Origin: Shewanella sp. KX20019
Lineage (GTDB): Bacteria > Pseudomonadota > Gammaproteobacteria > Enterobacterales > Shewanellaceae
Direction: 5' to 3'
Length of the DNA stretch: 64,000 nucleotides
Assembly (NCBI RefSeq): GCF_016757755.1
Contig: NZ_CP068437.1
Span: 4,774,001 to 4,838,000 of the forward strand
Shown: positions 18,205 to 26,816 of the stretch, one piece after another
Layout: the number at the start of each line of letters is the position of its first letter
Numbering within the stretch: position 1 is the first letter of the stretch
Position numbers and translations under genes: made by a program
Notes under the pieces: generated by a model
Database searches by the model: none
The model's input: only the letters and a program-made list of their open reading frames with translations
What the model was told of the DNA's origin: nothing

Positions 18205-18209
18205 CGGCT

Positions 18210-19169
18210 TTAAGTACCATTGTCAGATGTCGATTTAACCTGAACTGTATCTATAGGATCTTTATCGCCCGTTGCTGCCTCTATTGCTGCAGCCTCTGCT
18301 AATAATGTTGCTCGCGCCAGTTGTCGCTCGCGCAAATATTCCGGTAGAGCGGCAGTGATCTCTGCACCAACCAATACGATTACCCACGAGACATACACCC
18401 AAACAAACAAAATGGGGATCACCGCTAATGCTCCGTAAATAGCCTCGTAGCTCGGAAACTGAGTCACATAAAAAGCAAAGCCCTTCTTGCCAAGTTCAAA
18501 CAACATTGCGGCGACAATCGCACCGAGCAGAGCATGAAAAAACTTAACTTTTTTGTTCGGTACCACCATATAAAGCAGCAAAAACGCGGCCACCGAAAAA
18601 ATCATTGGTAGGCGCTCAATAATCAGCGGCACCACGCCAGACAGTTCAGAGTCGTGAAATAACTGCAGCGACACTAAATAGGAGGTCGCAACTAAGCTCG
18701 CCCCCACCAATACAGGCCCTAGCGTCAGCACCATCCAATACATTGAAAATGATACTGCAACTTGGCGCTTCTCTTTAGTACGCCAAATACTGTTAAGTGA
18801 CTTGTCGATAGCGGAGATCAACATTAGCGCCACCACCACAAGAGCGGCGACTCCGACGGTAGTGCCTTTAGAGGCATTAGCCACAAATTCATTAATGTAG
18901 ATCTGTACCGTATCTCCGGCAGCGGGTAAGAAATTGTCATACACGAATCCTTCCAACTGCTCACGAATGCCAGCAAAGACCGGAAAGGCCGACAACATAG
19001 AAAACATCACCGCCACAATCGGTACTAGTGACAGTAACGTGACGTAGGCTAAGTGCCCCGCTTTAATATTGACTTGGTCCTCTTTAAAGCGGCGCAGCAA
19101 ATGTAAAAAAAATGCCCAAATACTCCACAGAAAAGACCGAAATTGATTCACTGCTATCTTATTTTTCAC
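18210..19169 (-). CDS. YihY/UPF0761 family inner-membrane protein
   Basis: A 319-residue integral membrane protein with about six hydrophobic helices. The conserved N-terminal region AGHLAYVTLLSLVPIVAVMFS and the later PNKKVKFFHALLGAIVAA segment are characteristic of the YihY family (once called RNase BN, a name now considered wrong). A polar C-terminal tail of about 40 residues follows. The apparent start is GTG at 19169. Function is unknown in any family member. Confidence 0.88.
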   Translation of the reverse strand: MKNKIAVNQFRSFLWSIWAFFLHLLRRFKEDQVNIKAGHLAYVTLLSLVPIVAVMFSMLSAFPVFAGIREQLEGFVYDNFLPAAGDTVQIYINEFVANASKGTTVGVAALVVVALMLISAIDKSLNSIWRTKEKRQVAVSFSMYWMVLTLGPVLVGASLVATSYLVSLQLFHDSELSGVVPLIIERLPMIFSVAAFLLLYMVVPNKKVKFFHALLGAIVAAMLFELGKKGFAFYVTQFPSYEAIYGALAVIPILFVWVYVSWVIVLVGAEITAALPEYLRERQLARATLLAEAAAIEAATGDKDPIDTVQVKSTSDNGT

Positions 19170-19279
19170 TTGTTACTCTTGATTCTGTTAAAGTTGTACC
19201 AAATCTGTACAAGGTTTTAGTTCTATATTGGTACAATAAAGCTTATAACCTTCTCTTTACAAGCATAAGGATTGAATTG

Positions 19280-19504
19280 ATGTCACAACAGGGTTCCGCT
19301 GGCAATGTAATTGCCGCTATCGCAAGTTTTTTTATCGCTGGATTAGGTCAACTAGTTCAAGGCCGTATACTTACTGCCATTTTGTTCTGCTTGTTCACAT
19401 ATGCCGCATACGGTATTGCAAGTTTCACACTTGGCCTATTTTTAGTTGTGGCAATCCCATTGCATATTTGGTGCATCATTGATGCTGCGAGATTTAAGAG
19501 CTAA
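19280..19504 (+). CDS. Small two-helix membrane protein
   Basis: A 74-residue protein made mainly of two hydrophobic segments separated by a short basic turn (about residues 9-27 and 31-62), ending in IIDAARFKS. The ATG at 19280 has AAGG nine bases upstream, and a longer frame from 19112 would overlap yihY. The pattern GLGQLVQGRxxxAxLF is reminiscent of TM2-domain-like small proteins. No function can be assigned. It lies 46 bases before the DUF2959 gene. Confidence 0.7.
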   Translation: MSQQGSAGNVIAAIASFFIAGLGQLVQGRILTAILFCLFTYAAYGIASFTLGLFLVVAIPLHIWCIIDAARFKS

Positions 19505-19550
19505 TTAGTAACCTTATATTAAAGAGTGAATAGAAAAAGGTGATTTCAGG

Positions 19551-20198
19551 ATGAATAAAGGTCTTTCAATTGTGCTTTTAAGCACCAGTTTACTACTCAC
19601 TGGTTGCCAAAGTGCTTACTATGGCGCAATGGAAAAAGTCGGCTATCACAAACGTGACATCATGGTTGACCGTGTTGAAGACGCCAAAGAATCTCAACAG
19701 GAAGCACAGGAGCAGTTCAGCTCCGCTCTCGAAGAGATGCAAGCGCTGCTCAATCATGATGGAGGCGACTTAGAAGGTGCCTACAACAAAGCCAAAGATG
19801 AGTATGAGTCAGCCCGAGATGCAGCCGATGACGTGACTAATCGTATCGATAAAGTTGAAGATGTCGCCGAAGCGCTATTCGATGAGTGGCAGACTGAGAT
19901 TAGCGAAATCAGCAAAGCTAGTCTACGCCGTAGTAGTGAGTCAAAACTGAAACAAACTCGTCGTTCATACACACAACTGCTCAAAAGCATGCGCCGCGCA
20001 GAGAGCAAAATGCCACCGGTGCTCACAGCGATGAAAGACAACATGCTTTACCTTAAACATAATCTCAACGCACAAGCTATTGGCGCGATTAAGGGTGAAT
20101 TTACCAGTCTACAAACAGACATCTCAGGCCTTATCAAAGAGATGAACAAATCGATTGATGAGTCGACGAAGTTTATTGCCTCGCTGGAAGGTAAGTAA
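19551..20198 (+). CDS. DUF2959 family lipoprotein
   Basis: A 215-residue protein with a lipobox at LLLTGCQS (Cys19). After YGAMEKVGYHKRDIMVDRV, the DUF2959 signature, it becomes a long charged alpha-helical coiled-coil rich in Glu, Ala and Ser. Probably anchored to the outer membrane facing the periplasm; function is unknown. The last 77 bases, including the stop, recur almost perfectly at 29697-29773 beyond the fimbrial island, so this gene is the left border of an insertion or duplication. Confidence 0.88.
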   Translation: MNKGLSIVLLSTSLLLTGCQSAYYGAMEKVGYHKRDIMVDRVEDAKESQQEAQEQFSSALEEMQALLNHDGGDLEGAYNKAKDEYESARDAADDVTNRIDKVEDVAEALFDEWQTEISEISKASLRRSSESKLKQTRRSYTQLLKSMRRAESKMPPVLTAMKDNMLYLKHNLNAQAIGAIKGEFTSLQTDISGLIKEMNKSIDESTKFIASLEGK

Positions 20199-20199
20199 G
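20123..20199 (+). repeat. Left 77-bp direct repeat (3' end of DUF2959 gene)
   Basis: Identical to 29697-29773 at 76 of 77 positions; the only difference is G at 20168 against A at 29742. The repeat starts at CTCAGG and ends just after the stop codon. It brackets the fimbrial island. Confidence 0.95.
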
Positions 20200-20211
20200 T
20201 TATAGCCAAAA

Positions 20212-20247
20212 TTAACATGCATAACTATAGGATTATATGCATGTTAA
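20212..20247. promoter_or_regulatory. Perfect 12-bp inverted repeat before the HTH-like gene
   Basis: Arms TTAACATGCATA (20212-20223) and TATGCATGTTAA (20236-20247) flank a 12-base spacer, 33 bases before the ATG at 20281. No T-run follows, so an operator for the adjacent regulator is more likely than a terminator. This is inference. Confidence 0.5.
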
Positions 20248-20280
20248 TAGAGCATATTTCATGTCTATAAAGGAATCCAT

Positions 20281-21189
20281 ATGACCTTTGCAGTATTGCT
20301 ACGACAATATCGACAATCAAATGCTTCCAATCAAGCAGAAGTGATTGAAAAACTGCGTAGTATAGATAGCTCCTTTGAAAAGCTTGATGAAACAACCTAT
20401 TCTCGCTGGGAAAATGCAAAAACTACTCCTTCATTAATTAAGCAAGCTAAAATACTTATTAACTTATCAATGAAATCGGAGTTACGTCAATTAGTTACCA
20501 ACCATTATACTCATAATAAGTCAACATTAGAAAAGACCATTTCAAATCGTTTTGGATTATATAAAAAAGCTGACACTCCCTACAAGATATTGTTAAATAA
20601 AGTGAATATTGAGCACCACAATTGCATTAGCAGTGAATATATTTCCTTTATGGAAGACTTTCACAAAAGCGTGTATTCAAGAAACCTAACAGCAAGTAAA
20701 ATAGAGTTAACTAAAAACAACAAATCTGACATATATTACTTTAACAACATGCTGGGAAATACAATTGGTCACTTTGCGGTAACACAAGCAAAATGGTCAT
20801 TACTGGAACCAGTTATAAGAGAGGAATATGAGTTAAACCATAACATAAATACCATAAATAAAGATTCGAAAATACTCTACTTGCTATCTGATTATTCTAT
20901 TCATAAAGATATATTTCTTTACAAGCACAAGATAATAGCTGACATTGTTTATAATAATGACATTAGTTATGTAATAGCAAAAATGTATATCGGTTTACCA
21001 CCGCTCCATGAACAATATAAGTTCAAAGTAATTGCTAGTGGACAAGAGGATGATATGGGGGTAAAACACAACCTTAATAAATTCCAATGGATCATGTGCC
21101 TAATTCCAGCTGAAAACATAATGACAGCAGTTACAGCTACAATTACAAGAGAAGATATAGATTTAGACATTATAATAACTAATAAATAA
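20281..21189 (+). CDS. XRE-like helix-turn-helix regulator of the island
   Basis: A 302-residue protein. Residues 1-65 resemble a lambda-repressor-like HTH: FAVLLRQYRQSN...AEVIEKL...LDETTYSRWENAKTTPSL, where YSRWENAKTTPS fits the recognition-helix plus turn pattern of XRE proteins. The remaining 230 residues have no recognised domain and no membrane segment. AAGGAATCC before the ATG is a good ribosome-binding site. First gene of the island, behind a 12-bp inverted repeat. Likely controls the fimbrial genes; the target is not shown by the sequence. Confidence 0.65.
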   Translation: MTFAVLLRQYRQSNASNQAEVIEKLRSIDSSFEKLDETTYSRWENAKTTPSLIKQAKILINLSMKSELRQLVTNHYTHNKSTLEKTISNRFGLYKKADTPYKILLNKVNIEHHNCISSEYISFMEDFHKSVYSRNLTASKIELTKNNKSDIYYFNNMLGNTIGHFAVTQAKWSLLEPVIREEYELNHNINTINKDSKILYLLSDYSIHKDIFLYKHKIIADIVYNNDISYVIAKMYIGLPPLHEQYKFKVIASGQEDDMGVKHNLNKFQWIMCLIPAENIMTAVTATITREDIDLDIIITNK

Positions 21190-21260
21190 TAATAATTATA
21201 ATTACTTGCAATATCTAGGTATACTTTAGCATACCATAATAAAAAACATGAAATTAAATT

Positions 21261-21926
21261 ATGTACAAAACAAAGTTAATATTCACACTGTTATTATATA
21301 GCAGCAATTTAACCGCGTCAGAACTACCCCATATAAGCATAAATCAACATCTATTTAAATGCGGACAACTTCCGCTAATAAAACTAAATCTAGTAAAAAA
21401 GGACATTGAGAACATTAATATAACTTTATATTTACAACAAAGCCATATAAAAGAACAGTTACAGACCTTCCCATTAGGCAAATACCTTTTAATCGCGAAT
21501 GGGAGGGAATATATAACAGATTTGAAATCATCATTAAATGTTACTATGACTTACAAAAACAAAGAAACCATCACGTCAGTATACAGTATACCTTTATTCA
21601 GCATGGAAGAAATTGTAAGTGAGTCGAACTCCCTTTGCCCCCTATCTCCTATGGAAAGAAAACCAATTAATAACTGCCTAATAGAAAACCATAATAACAT
21701 GACACTTTGGTCTATTGCATCAATATATAAGACTAGATGGAAGACCAATATATATGCTGCAATGCTTGGTATTTTTGAAACCAATAAAGACAAATTTCAA
21801 AATAAAAACATAGGTATAATGCTAAAAAACTCAAAATTAAAGTGCCCAACAAAAAAACTGTTATCTAGCTATCAAGATAAAAAAACTGCAAAAGAAATAT
21901 TTCAATTATTGATAGGGAAAAACTAG
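21261..21926 (+). CDS. Exported protein with FimV-like C-terminal motif
   Basis: A 221-residue protein with a signal peptide (about residues 1-19). Around residues 150-195 it reads MTLWSIASIYKT, then YAAMLGIFETNKDKFQNKNI and LKCP. This follows the FimV/TadB-neighbour pattern TLWSIA...N..QMMLAI...NP.AF...NIN.L..G..L..P. FimV-type domains bind or organise cell-wall and polar assemblies. Here the protein is much shorter than FimV and is free-standing. It may help localise the fimbrial machinery, which is inference. It is followed by the 10-bp tandem array. Confidence 0.55.
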   Translation: MYKTKLIFTLLLYSSNLTASELPHISINQHLFKCGQLPLIKLNLVKKDIENINITLYLQQSHIKEQLQTFPLGKYLLIANGREYITDLKSSLNVTMTYKNKETITSVYSIPLFSMEEIVSESNSLCPLSPMERKPINNCLIENHNNMTLWSIASIYKTRWKTNIYAAMLGIFETNKDKFQNKNIGIMLKNSKLKCPTKKLLSSYQDKKTAKEIFQLLIGKN

Positions 21927-21930
21927 TTGT

Positions 21931-22085
21931 TAAACCCCATTAAACCCCATTAAACCCCATTAAACCCCATTAAACCCCATTAAACCCCATTAAAGCCCAT
22001 TAAAGCTTATTAAAGCTTATTAAAGCTTATTAAAGCTTATTAAAGCTTATTAAAGCTTATTAAAGCTTATTAAAGCTTATTAAAG
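21931..22085 (+). repeat. 10-bp tandem repeat array, 15 full units plus a partial one
   Basis: Six units of TAAACCCCAT, then a single TAAAGCCCAT, then eight of TAAAGCTTAT and a partial TAAAG. The one intermediate unit sits exactly at the switch between the two sequence types. The array occupies the spacer between the FimV-like gene and the EAL-like gene. Confidence 0.98.
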
Positions 22086-22223
22086 TCCGTATCAGTTTAA
22101 CACCAAGTATAATCCATTCTGAAAATTCAACAAAAACTAAAAGTTAACACGCTTATCACGCACAGTGACTAACATTTCGCAACCACTAGTTCACATCATT
22201 AACAGTGTTATTTGGAGTACAAA

Positions 22224-22925
22224 TTGTCTAAATGTCGAATACTAAACTTATGTAACTCAAATGACCTTAAGTCTATACAATGTTTTTATAAACTACAAAG
22301 CATCGTAAATATTTCAGGAGATAGAGTAGCCTCAGAATTGCTGATTGACAGACTAAAACTAACTAGTAACCTCTACGATCTTGAGCGAAAGTTAAGGTTT
22401 GGTTCGCTTTGCGCGAATGCCTTAAATACAGCATCAAAGCTATCATTTGAAAAAGAACTATTTATTAATATTGAACGACGTAATCTTTGCGATATAAAGA
22501 CACTGATTCACATTAGAGACGCGTCAATTAGTTTATGTGATCTAGGAGTGAAGCTAGTCATTGAAATAACGGAACGGAATTTATGTGGTAATTGCCCTAG
22601 AATAGCTGAAGGTTTAACGTTTCTAAGACAGTGTGCCATTAGCTTAGCGGTTGATGATTACGATTACATAAACTATGACTTCAGAGAAGATGAGGTCAAA
22701 AAGAATAACTATTATGAATATATAAAAATCACAATGGCTTCAAATGAGAATGAATTAAAAAAGATGAATGAATTCATAAAAATTTTATCTGAAACACATA
22801 AGATTATAATCGAAAGAATAGAGAATGAAAAAGAAATATACAAAATAGACCAAAAGTACATATGGGGCATGCAAGGCTTTGCTTTTTGTAACGGCGTCTC
22901 ATTGCCTCACCATATATCATCGTAA
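22224..22925 (+). CDS. Degenerate EAL-domain protein
   Basis: A 233-residue protein matching the EAL phosphodiesterase fold without its catalytic residues. LVIEITERN stands where active enzymes have LELTE, ISLAVDDYDYINYDF replaces the IALDDFGTGYSS-like loop, IIIERIENEKE replaces VAEGVET, and IWGMQGFAFCNGVSLP is the C-terminal QGFxxxxP motif. The N-terminal E-A-L signature is reduced to SELLIDRL. TTG 22224 is chosen because GGAG lies six bases upstream; an upstream TTG at 22212 overlaps that site. Likely a non-catalytic regulator like YdiV, placed directly before the pilin gene. Confidence 0.65.
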   Translation: MSKCRILNLCNSNDLKSIQCFYKLQSIVNISGDRVASELLIDRLKLTSNLYDLERKLRFGSLCANALNTASKLSFEKELFINIERRNLCDIKTLIHIRDASISLCDLGVKLVIEITERNLCGNCPRIAEGLTFLRQCAISLAVDDYDYINYDFREDEVKKNNYYEYIKITMASNENELKKMNEFIKILSETHKIIIERIENEKEIYKIDQKYIWGMQGFAFCNGVSLPHHISS

Positions 22926-22966
22926 TAAGGTCACAAATTCTAACCACAACACAAAAAGAGAAAAAC

Positions 22967-23494
22967 ATGAAAAAAGTTATTTTAAGCTCACTACTAATAG
23001 GTTTAACCCCATCAATAAATGCACAAGCTTCCAACGAAATTACTTTTCTTGGCGAAGTAACTGCAAATACATGTGTAGTTAATGTTGAAGGGCTTGAAAA
23101 TAGTCCTACAGTTTTATTGCCTACAGTAAGCACGTCAGAACTTACTGATCCAACAACCTATGCAGGGGGCACTGAGTTCGATATCAATGTTACCGGCTGC
23201 ACCGTTGATGCCGTTAATCCAACTAATATTGGAGTAAAATTTGTTGCAAATCGTGCAACAGAATATGGAAACCTGACTAATACCGGCACAGCTGACAAAG
23301 TTGAAATTGCAATAAAAAGAAGTAGTACTTATATAGACTTTTCTGTTCCCGTGACAGATAGCGATGCAATCACAATTGCTAAGGGTGAAACATCCGGCTC
23401 TGCAACTTATAACGTTGAATATTACACTCACGCAGGTAGTGCGACCGCTGGTAGTGTAGTTGCATCTGTGCAGTACGCCATTACGTACCTTTAG
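22967..23494 (+). CDS. Major fimbrial subunit, FimA family
   Basis: A 175-residue pilin. It has a signal peptide ending near AQA-S (about residue 22), the N-terminal strand ITFLGEVTANTCVV used for donor-strand exchange, two cysteines (in NTCVV and TGCTV) forming the usual disulfide, and the beta-zipper C-terminus SVQYAITYL with the penultimate Tyr recognised by PapD-like chaperones. It is 42 bases after the EAL-like gene and followed by a strong hairpin, both typical for the highly expressed first gene of a chaperone-usher operon. Confidence 0.92.
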   Translation: MKKVILSSLLIGLTPSINAQASNEITFLGEVTANTCVVNVEGLENSPTVLLPTVSTSELTDPTTYAGGTEFDINVTGCTVDAVNPTNIGVKFVANRATEYGNLTNTGTADKVEIAIKRSSTYIDFSVPVTDSDAITIAKGETSGSATYNVEYYTHAGSATAGSVVASVQYAITYL

Positions 23495-23509
23495 AGATAA
23501 AACCAATGA

Positions 23510-23543
23510 CTTAGGCTGCGACCAACTAATGTTGCAGCCTAAG
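23510..23543 (+). terminator. Strong hairpin between pilin and chaperone genes
   Basis: CTTAGGCTGCGAC (23510-23522) pairs with GTTGCAGCCTAAG (23531-23543) over 13 bp including one G-T pair, with an eight-base loop. No long T-run follows. It fits a partial terminator or mRNA-stabilising stem that keeps pilin expression above chaperone and usher. Confidence 0.7.
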
Positions 23544-23562
23544 CTATTTAACAGGAATAATT

Positions 23563-24306
23563 ATGAGAAAATCATTTGCTGCTTTAGCTATCTTTATAAT
23601 GTCTTACTCCCTATCGGGTGAAGCAAATGTAATATTAAATAAAACTAGAGTAATAATTAGTGAGGAGAATAATCAAAATGCACTATTGTTTACAAATAAC
23701 GACAACCATCCAAATATAATTCAGTCATGGGTAACATCAAATAATGATATCGATGGAACATTTGAAAATGGATTAAGTAACTTTTTCATAACACCTCCGA
23801 TTTTCAAAATAAATCCAAGTGAAAGCCAAGAACTTAAAATAAAATATATCTCAGAACAGCACAATCCTTTAGAGGAAAATCTATTCTATTTTCATTTCTT
23901 ACAAATTCCACCAGTAAAAAAAACAAAAAATGACAGTAAAAACCAACTGGTTATCACTCAGAAGCACACTATAAAACTATTTTATAGACCGAAAGCTTTA
24001 AAAGACATTGATTTCAACATTAATACCGACCTGTTAGTTACACCGAAAAATATCGACTCAAACCTTGCTTTTTTAATAAAAAACACAAGTAAGTACTATG
24101 CAAACATTTTAAACATTAAGGTTAATGAATTACAACAAAAAAATACTATTTGGAATTCAAGAATAATGGTACTAAAACCAGGTGAAGACAAGTTATTGTT
24201 AACTAAAACCACTTACCTTAAAAAGTATAACAAAGTAACTTACCAGGTTTCATTAGTTGGGGATCATGGTGGACTAGTAAAATCTAACCATATAATTACT
24301 AAATGA
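23563..24306 (+). CDS. Periplasmic fimbrial chaperone, PapD family (first)
   Basis: A 247-residue PapD-like chaperone with a signal peptide (residues 1-22, cleaved after GEA). VILNKTRVIISEENNQNALLFTN is the first-domain start, and FITPPIFKINPSESQELKIKY carries the subunit-binding region. KLFYRPKAL is the conserved family motif before the second Ig domain. It caps pilins in the periplasm by donor-strand complementation. Its stop overlaps the usher ATG by four bases. Confidence 0.9.
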   Translation: MRKSFAALAIFIMSYSLSGEANVILNKTRVIISEENNQNALLFTNNDNHPNIIQSWVTSNNDIDGTFENGLSNFFITPPIFKINPSESQELKIKYISEQHNPLEENLFYFHFLQIPPVKKTKNDSKNQLVITQKHTIKLFYRPKALKDIDFNINTDLLVTPKNIDSNLAFLIKNTSKYYANILNIKVNELQQKNTIWNSRIMVLKPGEDKLLLTKTTYLKKYNKVTYQVSLVGDHGGLVKSNHIITK

Positions 24307-26816
24307 AAAAATTATTAGCTATCTCTTTATTTCCGCTGATGTCGTTAGCCGAAAATCACAAGCAATATTACAGCATGTACGATTCGTACAAATATGACGA
24401 CTCGGAAAAACATGATTCAGACGAATACTCCTTTGATGGTAAATTAGTATTTGGCGAAGAATATAATACAGATTTAAAGCAGATAACCAATGGCATATTC
24501 GACAATGGTAACTATTTATTGGACGTTTACATAAACGATAGAATAGTAAGACAAAATCAAGAGGTAAAAATATACAACCAACCTAACAGACCTTTAATAT
24601 GCCTAGATAGAAAGTTTTGGAAGTTAAGTGGGATTAATATAACAGATAAAATAGTCAAAATAATAAATTCAAAAAGTGACTGTATTTCAACAGAAGAACT
24701 AAACATTGACATTGATTACAAAATCAACAAGAACGCTCTAAAAGTCTCTATGAACATCCCTCAAATTCACATGAGAAGAAGGCATGGTGATAATAAAAGA
24801 GATAGTTGGGACTATGGCCAAACAGCTGTATTTACAAACTACAACTCCAACATATTCGTAATAAAAGGTCGTAATGAACAGTCTGTAAATAGTCCAACAC
24901 TCTCTGGACACCTTAGTTTAAATTCTGGTATTAACATAGGGAAATTACAAATCAGAAATCGAACATCTTATATTTTCAACCAAAACAAAGATCGTTACAG
25001 TGCTAATTGGAATTCATTTCAAACTTATGCAAATATTATACTTCCAGTACTTAACAGTAGTATTAGAATAGGTGATGCTTTTACACTAAGTAATACCTTT
25101 AGCTCAGTGAGCTTCATTGGTGCACAATTGAAATCTGACAAAAGGATGCAACCTCGATCGCAACAAGGTTATGCGCCAGTTGTTCGCGGTGTTGCTGCCA
25201 GTACATCAGAGGTAAAAGTTAAACAAAATAATGTAGTTATCTACCAAACAACAGTTCCAGCAGGACCATTTGCAATTGAAGATATTGTGACAACAAATGT
25301 TAGACGAGATCTTGAAGTAGAAGTCACTAATGTAAATGGTGAAATAAGCCATTTTATCGTGCCTTACGTAGCAACTAGTAATTCTTTACGAGAAAATACT
25401 AGTCAATACGAAGTTTCTATTGGAATTCTTGAAGAATTGGAGTCAAATCCGGCTTTTGTTGATTTGGTCTACGAACGCGGCATCAATAATATGTGGACAT
25501 TAAACGGTGGCCTACGTATTTCAAAAAACTACTTTTCAGTAGGTAGTGGAGCAATAATAGCCTCACGTTTAGGTGCCCTTGGTTTTAATGCTGTATACGC
25601 ACAAGCCAATTTAGGAGAGCAACATAGTCGTGGGTGGAAGCTAGGAGTCGATTACAGTAAATACTTTGCAACAGGCACCAATGTATCATTAGCAAATTAT
25701 CAGTACTCAAGTGAAAACTTCATCGAACTAGGTTCAGTCGATGACGAGCTACATCGCCTACAAAGCGAAAATAACGCCCTTGATTTTAACAGTAAAATTC
25801 GAGATTTATCATCGGTAACAATTAACCAAAATCTTTCAGCGTTTGGTAATTTGTATACCAGTGCCTCCATGACTAATTATCGTGGAAACTCGCCTGCAAC
25901 CAAACAGATTCAATTAGGATATAGCAACGATTTTGGTATTTTAAGTCTAAATCTATCGTATTTAAAGCAATTATCTAACAACAGTATTCAGCAGTTTAAC
26001 GAAGATATCATATCGCTTTCATTATCTATTCCATTTGATAATATGCGTTGGAATAGTAACTTTAACAAAACCAAACATGCAGGTGAAAGCTACTCTTTAA
26101 GTATGGCTAATTTGCCCACAGAGCAGGGAAATGTAACTTACGGTATTCAGTTAACAAAAGACAACTCCAATAACCTTATTAACGGCAGTCTCAACAAGCA
26201 ATTTAGTGCATTAAATCTGTCTTTAGGAGCCGGAGTTGGTGATGCTAACTATCAAGCAAATGCTAGTTTACGTGGTGGCCTAGTAATCCATAGTGGGGGG
26301 CTAACATTCAGTCAGCCGCTAGGCAACTCCTTTGCAATTGTAAAAGCAAAAGGAGCTGATGGTGCACAAGTTAATGGTCAAAATATTACAATTGATAATA
26401 ACGGATATGCTGTAGTACCTTCCTTGACCCCTTATAATGAAAACCATATTTCATTAAACACTTCCAATACTCAATATGATATTGAACTGTCATCTAATGG
26501 GACATCTATTATTCCTGTAAATGGTGCTAGCGTTGAAGTTGAATTTGAGGTCGTCGCAGGTCAACCGATACTGGCACACTTTCAATTTAATAATGGAACA
26601 AATCTTGAACTTGGAAGCTATGTGTATGACGAAGATAATCAATTGCTTGGAATGATAGCCCAAGGCGGTTATAGCTACCTTAGAGTTGAAGATCTGCAGG
26701 GGGATTTGACTGTTAAATGGGGAAGGAAGTCCCAATACAGTTGCCAAACTAATTACCAAATTCCCGAACAGAATAATACTCAAAAATTAGCTAAACTAAA
26801 ACTGGAATGTCTATGA
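24303..26816 (+). CDS. Outer-membrane fimbrial usher, FimD/PapC family
   Basis: An 837-residue usher: signal peptide, N-terminal chaperone-binding domain (FDNGNYLLDVYINDRIV), the 24-strand barrel with plug, and the invariant stretch SDKRMQPRSQQGYAPVVRG followed by VPAGPFAIEDI. The C-terminal domains end with a cysteine pair (SCQTN...KLECL). It is the secretion and assembly platform of the fimbria. ATGA overlaps couple it to the chaperone before and the adhesin after it. A, T-rich codon use distinguishes it from the flanking chromosome. Confidence 0.93.
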   Translation: MKKLLAISLFPLMSLAENHKQYYSMYDSYKYDDSEKHDSDEYSFDGKLVFGEEYNTDLKQITNGIFDNGNYLLDVYINDRIVRQNQEVKIYNQPNRPLICLDRKFWKLSGINITDKIVKIINSKSDCISTEELNIDIDYKINKNALKVSMNIPQIHMRRRHGDNKRDSWDYGQTAVFTNYNSNIFVIKGRNEQSVNSPTLSGHLSLNSGINIGKLQIRNRTSYIFNQNKDRYSANWNSFQTYANIILPVLNSSIRIGDAFTLSNTFSSVSFIGAQLKSDKRMQPRSQQGYAPVVRGVAASTSEVKVKQNNVVIYQTTVPAGPFAIEDIVTTNVRRDLEVEVTNVNGEISHFIVPYVATSNSLRENTSQYEVSIGILEELESNPAFVDLVYERGINNMWTLNGGLRISKNYFSVGSGAIIASRLGALGFNAVYAQANLGEQHSRGWKLGVDYSKYFATGTNVSLANYQYSSENFIELGSVDDELHRLQSENNALDFNSKIRDLSSVTINQNLSAFGNLYTSASMTNYRGNSPATKQIQLGYSNDFGILSLNLSYLKQLSNNSIQQFNEDIISLSLSIPFDNMRWNSNFNKTKHAGESYSLSMANLPTEQGNVTYGIQLTKDNSNNLINGSLNKQFSALNLSLGAGVGDANYQANASLRGGLVIHSGGLTFSQPLGNSFAIVKAKGADGAQVNGQNITIDNNGYAVVPSLTPYNENHISLNTSNTQYDIELSSNGTSIIPVNGASVEVEFEVVAGQPILAHFQFNNGTNLELGSYVYDEDNQLLGMIAQGGYSYLRVEDLQGDLTVKWGRKSQYSCQTNYQIPEQNNTQKLAKLKLECL

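Noticed and set aside
21931..22085. CRISPR array
   Set aside because: Units are 10 bp with no spacers and no cas genes nearby; this is a simple tandem repeat.
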